Source of the DNA: CAVSZB01 sp964420395
Lineage (GTDB): Bacteria > Krumholzibacteriota > Krumholzibacteriia > LZORAL124-64-63
Direction: 5' to 3'
Assembly: GCA_964420395.1 (NCBI GenBank)
Contig: CAYQTJ010000118.1
Coordinates: 1 to 9,567, forward strand
Length of the DNA stretch: 9,567 nt
In this document: in pieces, positions 6,581 to 9,567 of the stretch
How the letters are laid out: each line of letters starts with the position of its first letter
Position numbering within the stretch: the stretch's first letter is position 1
Program-made: the position numbers and the translations under genes
The notes under the pieces: model-generated
Told to the model about the DNA's origin: nothing
Database searches by the model: none
What the model saw: only the letters and a program-made list of their open reading frames with translations

Positions 6581-7096
6581 ATGGGCGCGACGCCGATGCA
6601 GACGGGCTCGCCGGCTGGTGGCCGCAAGCGCCAGACCTTCCGGGAGTCGATCTACATCTGGGAAGTGCTGCGCGGCCTCGGGATCACGATGCGGCACCTG
6701 ATCCGCAACGTGCTGCACATGGGGGACATGCCGACGCTGCAGTACCCCGACGAGAAGCGGGTCTACAGCGGCCGCTTCCGGGGACGGCACCGGCTGATGA
6801 AGCGGGAGGACGGCACGCCGCGCTGCGTCGCCTGCATGATGTGCAGCACGGTCTGCCCGGCCGACTGCATCCACATCGTGGCGGAGGAGCATCCGGATCC
6901 GGCCATCGAGAAGCGGCCGGCTTCCTTCGAGATCGACCTGTTGCGCTGCGTCTACTGCGGGCTCTGCGAGGAGGCGTGCCCCTGCGACGCCATCCGGATG
7001 GACACGGGCATCTACGAGATCGCGGCGGACAGCCGCGGGAAGTTCTTCGTCGGCAAGGAATTTCTGCTGAACGACGGGGAGCGGGGCACGCTCTGA
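6581..7096 (+). CDS. nuoI: NADH-quinone oxidoreductase subunit I (NuoI), 2x 4Fe-4S
   Basis: This is the TYKY-like ferredoxin subunit that carries N6a and N6b between NuoG and the N2 cluster of NuoB. It has 171 aa with the chosen start. Two ferredoxin motifs are seen: Cys82, Cys85, Cys88, Cys92 (CVACMMCSTVCP), and Cys123, Cys126, Cys129, Cys133 (CVYCGLCEEACP). In this fold the fourth Cys of each motif ligates the other cluster. An N-terminal amphipathic stretch (~23-47) and the family block TLQYPDEKR...RFRGRHRL (52-72) match NuoI. Cys135, right after the second motif (CPCDAI), is an extra cysteine. ATG 6581 has GGAAGGGA at 6565-6572, 8 nt upstream. The alternative ATG 6545 overlaps the nuoH stop as ATGA and would add 12 Gly/Ala-rich residues, but has no clear RBS. 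Confidence 0.95.
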   Translation: MGATPMQTGSPAGGRKRQTFRESIYIWEVLRGLGITMRHLIRNVLHMGDMPTLQYPDEKRVYSGRFRGRHRLMKREDGTPRCVACMMCSTVCPADCIHIVAEEHPDPAIEKRPASFEIDLLRCVYCGLCEEACPCDAIRMDTGIYEIAADSRGKFFVGKEFLLNDGERGTL

Positions 7097-7119
7097 GCGT
7101 CGCGCGGGGAAGGGTCGGC

Positions 7120-7638
7120 ATGCTCGAGGGCACCGTATTCTGGGTTTGCGGCGGACTGATGCTGCTGGGCGGCATCATGACGGTCGCCAGCCGCAGCGCC
7201 GTGGGCGCGGCGATCTGGCTCATCTTCGCCTTCCTGAACGCCGCCGGCCTGTTCGCGCTGCTGTCGGCGCCGTTTTTGGCGGTGCTGCAGGTGCTGGTCT
7301 ACGCCGGCGCGATCATGGTCCTGTTCCTGTTCGTGATCATGATGCTGCACGGCCCGGTGCTGGGCGCGGAGTTGCGGCCGCAGGGGCGGTGGGTCTGGCC
7401 GGCTGTGGGCCTGCCGGCCGCCTCGCTCCTGATCTCAGGCGCGATCCTGCTCGGCGGCGGCGGCGCCGCGGGCGGCTTCCGCGCGGCGCCGCCGGACGGC
7501 TTCGGCCGGGCGGAGCGGGTGGCGGCGCTGCTGCTCGACCGCTACCTGCTGGCGTTCGAGCTCATCTCGGTGGTTCTGCTCGTGGCGATCGTGGGCGCGG
7601 TCGCGCTCGGCCTGGCCCCGAGGAGGGAGCAGCCGTGA
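7120..7638 (+). CDS. nuoJ: NADH-quinone oxidoreductase subunit J (NuoJ)
   Basis: This small membrane subunit, 172 aa (E. coli 184), has about five transmembrane segments (~2-22, 28-48, 52-76, 92-113, 144-165). The third carries the family hallmark VLVYAGAIMVLFLFVIMML (58-76), the segment known in solved complexes to hold a pi-bulge coupled to quinone turnover. The last contains FELISVVLLVAIVGAVALG (146-164). A Gly/Ala-rich loop (112-130) joins segments 4 and 5, and its DNA forms a perfect 13-bp inverted repeat. ATG 7120 is preceded by GGGGAAGGG at 7106-7114. The gene follows nuoI by 23 nt. Its stop overlaps the nuoK GTG start by 4 nt, so translation of J and K is probably coupled. Confidence 0.95.
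   Translation: MLEGTVFWVCGGLMLLGGIMTVASRSAVGAAIWLIFAFLNAAGLFALLSAPFLAVLQVLVYAGAIMVLFLFVIMMLHGPVLGAELRPQGRWVWPAVGLPAASLLISGAILLGGGGAAGGFRAAPPDGFGRAERVAALLLDRYLLAFELISVVLLVAIVGAVALGLAPRREQP
7458..7494. repeat. Perfect 13-bp inverted repeat inside nuoJ
   Basis: CGGCGGCGCCGCG at 7458-7470 is the exact reverse complement of CGCGGCGCCGCCG at 7482-7494, with an 11-nt loop. The all-GC stem would be a very stable RNA hairpin. No T-tract follows, so it is not a classical intrinsic terminator. It encodes residues 113-125 of NuoJ, the variable Gly/Ala loop between helices 4 and 5. In DNA this GC-rich such repeats can arise by chance. Confidence 0.6.
7621..7627 (+). promoter_or_regulatory. Ribosome binding site deciding the nuoK GTG start
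   Basis: AGGAGGG is close to a perfect anti-16S match, 7 nt before GTG 7635. It confirms a non-ATG start that overlaps the nuoJ stop. It is the strongest RBS in the window. Confidence 0.85.
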
Positions 7639-7940
7639 CCATCGGACTCACGCACTACCTGGCGCTGGCGGGCGCCCTCTTCATCACCGGGCTGGTCGGC
7701 GTCGTGATCCGGCGCAACACCCTGATCCTGTTCATGTGCATCGAACTGATGCTCAGCTCGGCCAACCTCGTATTCGCGGCCTTCAGCCGGCAGTGGGGCG
7801 ACGCCTCCGGGCACGTCTTCGTGCTGATGAGCTTCGCGGTGGCGGCCGCCGAGGCCGCGATCGGCCTGGCGATCCTGGTGGAGATCCACCGCCTGCGCCG
7901 GACGGTCAACGTGGACGACCTCAAGACCCTTATGGAGTAA
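7635..7940 (+). CDS. nuoK: NADH-quinone oxidoreductase subunit K (NuoK)
   Basis: This is the MrpC-like membrane subunit, 101 aa, the family's usual length (about 100). It has three transmembrane helices (~4-24, 28-50, 60-84). The two membrane glutamates of the proton path are present: Glu37 in CIELMLSSANLVF and Glu73 in AAAEAAIGLAI (E. coli Glu36 and Glu72). The start is GTG 7635, within a GTGA overlap with the nuoJ stop. It is supported by an excellent RBS, AGGAGGG at 7621-7627, 7 nt upstream. No later ATG gives a complete first helix. The stop TAA at 7938-7940 is the only TAA used by a gene in this window. NuoK packs between NuoJ and NuoN. Confidence 0.97.
   Translation: MTIGLTHYLALAGALFITGLVGVVIRRNTLILFMCIELMLSSANLVFAAFSRQWGDASGHVFVLMSFAVAAAEAAIGLAILVEIHRLRRTVNVDDLKTLME
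7934..7937 (+). promoter_or_regulatory. Ribosome binding site deciding the nuoL GTG start
   Basis: GGAG overlaps the last codons of nuoK, 7 nt before GTG 7945. No in-frame ATG occurs before the first membrane helix, so GTG 7945 is the best start. Confidence 0.7.
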
Positions 7941-7944
7941 CGAC

Positions 7945-9567
<1,623 letters not shown>

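Overview
The window is a very GC-rich (roughly 70 % by eye) bacterial segment. It is filled almost end to end by one plus-strand operon for the proton-pumping NADH:quinone oxidoreductase (respiratory complex I). Gene order is [end of a gene, probably nuoB] - nuoCD (fused) - nuoE - nuoF - nuoG - nuoH - nuoI - nuoJ - nuoK - nuoL (runs off the right edge). I found no RNA gene, mobile element, CRISPR array, promoter or terminator, and no stretch over 40 bases between the genes.

Layout. Positions 1-41 hold only the last codons of an upstream frame. Positions 78-5277 encode the peripheral arm. NuoCD carries the quinone-site subunit. NuoE, NuoF and NuoG form the NADH module with FMN and clusters N1a, N3, N1b, N5, N4 and N7. 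Positions 5277-9567 encode membrane subunits NuoH, NuoJ, NuoK and NuoL, with the ferredoxin-like NuoI (N6a, N6b) between NuoH and NuoJ. Genes abut or overlap: gaps of 4 and 7 nt, TGATG at G/H, GTGA at J/K and 4 nt at K/L. This points to one co-transcribed, translationally coupled unit. Electrons from NADH would pass FMN, N3, N1b, N4, N5, N6a, N6b and N2 (in NuoB, outside the window) to quinone at NuoD/NuoB/NuoH, driving proton transport through H, J, K and L. Because NuoE, NuoF and NuoG are present, this is the NADH-oxidising form and not an 11-subunit ferredoxin or F420 variant.

Organism. The sequence cannot name it. A fused NuoCD, a short NuoG (526 aa) that keeps the N7 cysteines, a long NuoH (423 aa) and the NuoD signature LHRCFEK do not match the E. 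coli or alphaproteobacterial pattern. They suggest a high-GC lineage such as Desulfuromonadota/Myxococcota relatives or one of the uncultured phyla near them. This is inference from remembered family patterns only.

On novelty: this is core energy metabolism and I see no previously undescribed system. The points most worth a second look are the compacted C-terminal domain of NuoG, a roughly 90-residue insertion with two extra hydrophobic segments in NuoH, substitutions at conserved acidic positions in NuoD and NuoH, and a perfect 13-bp inverted repeat inside nuoJ.
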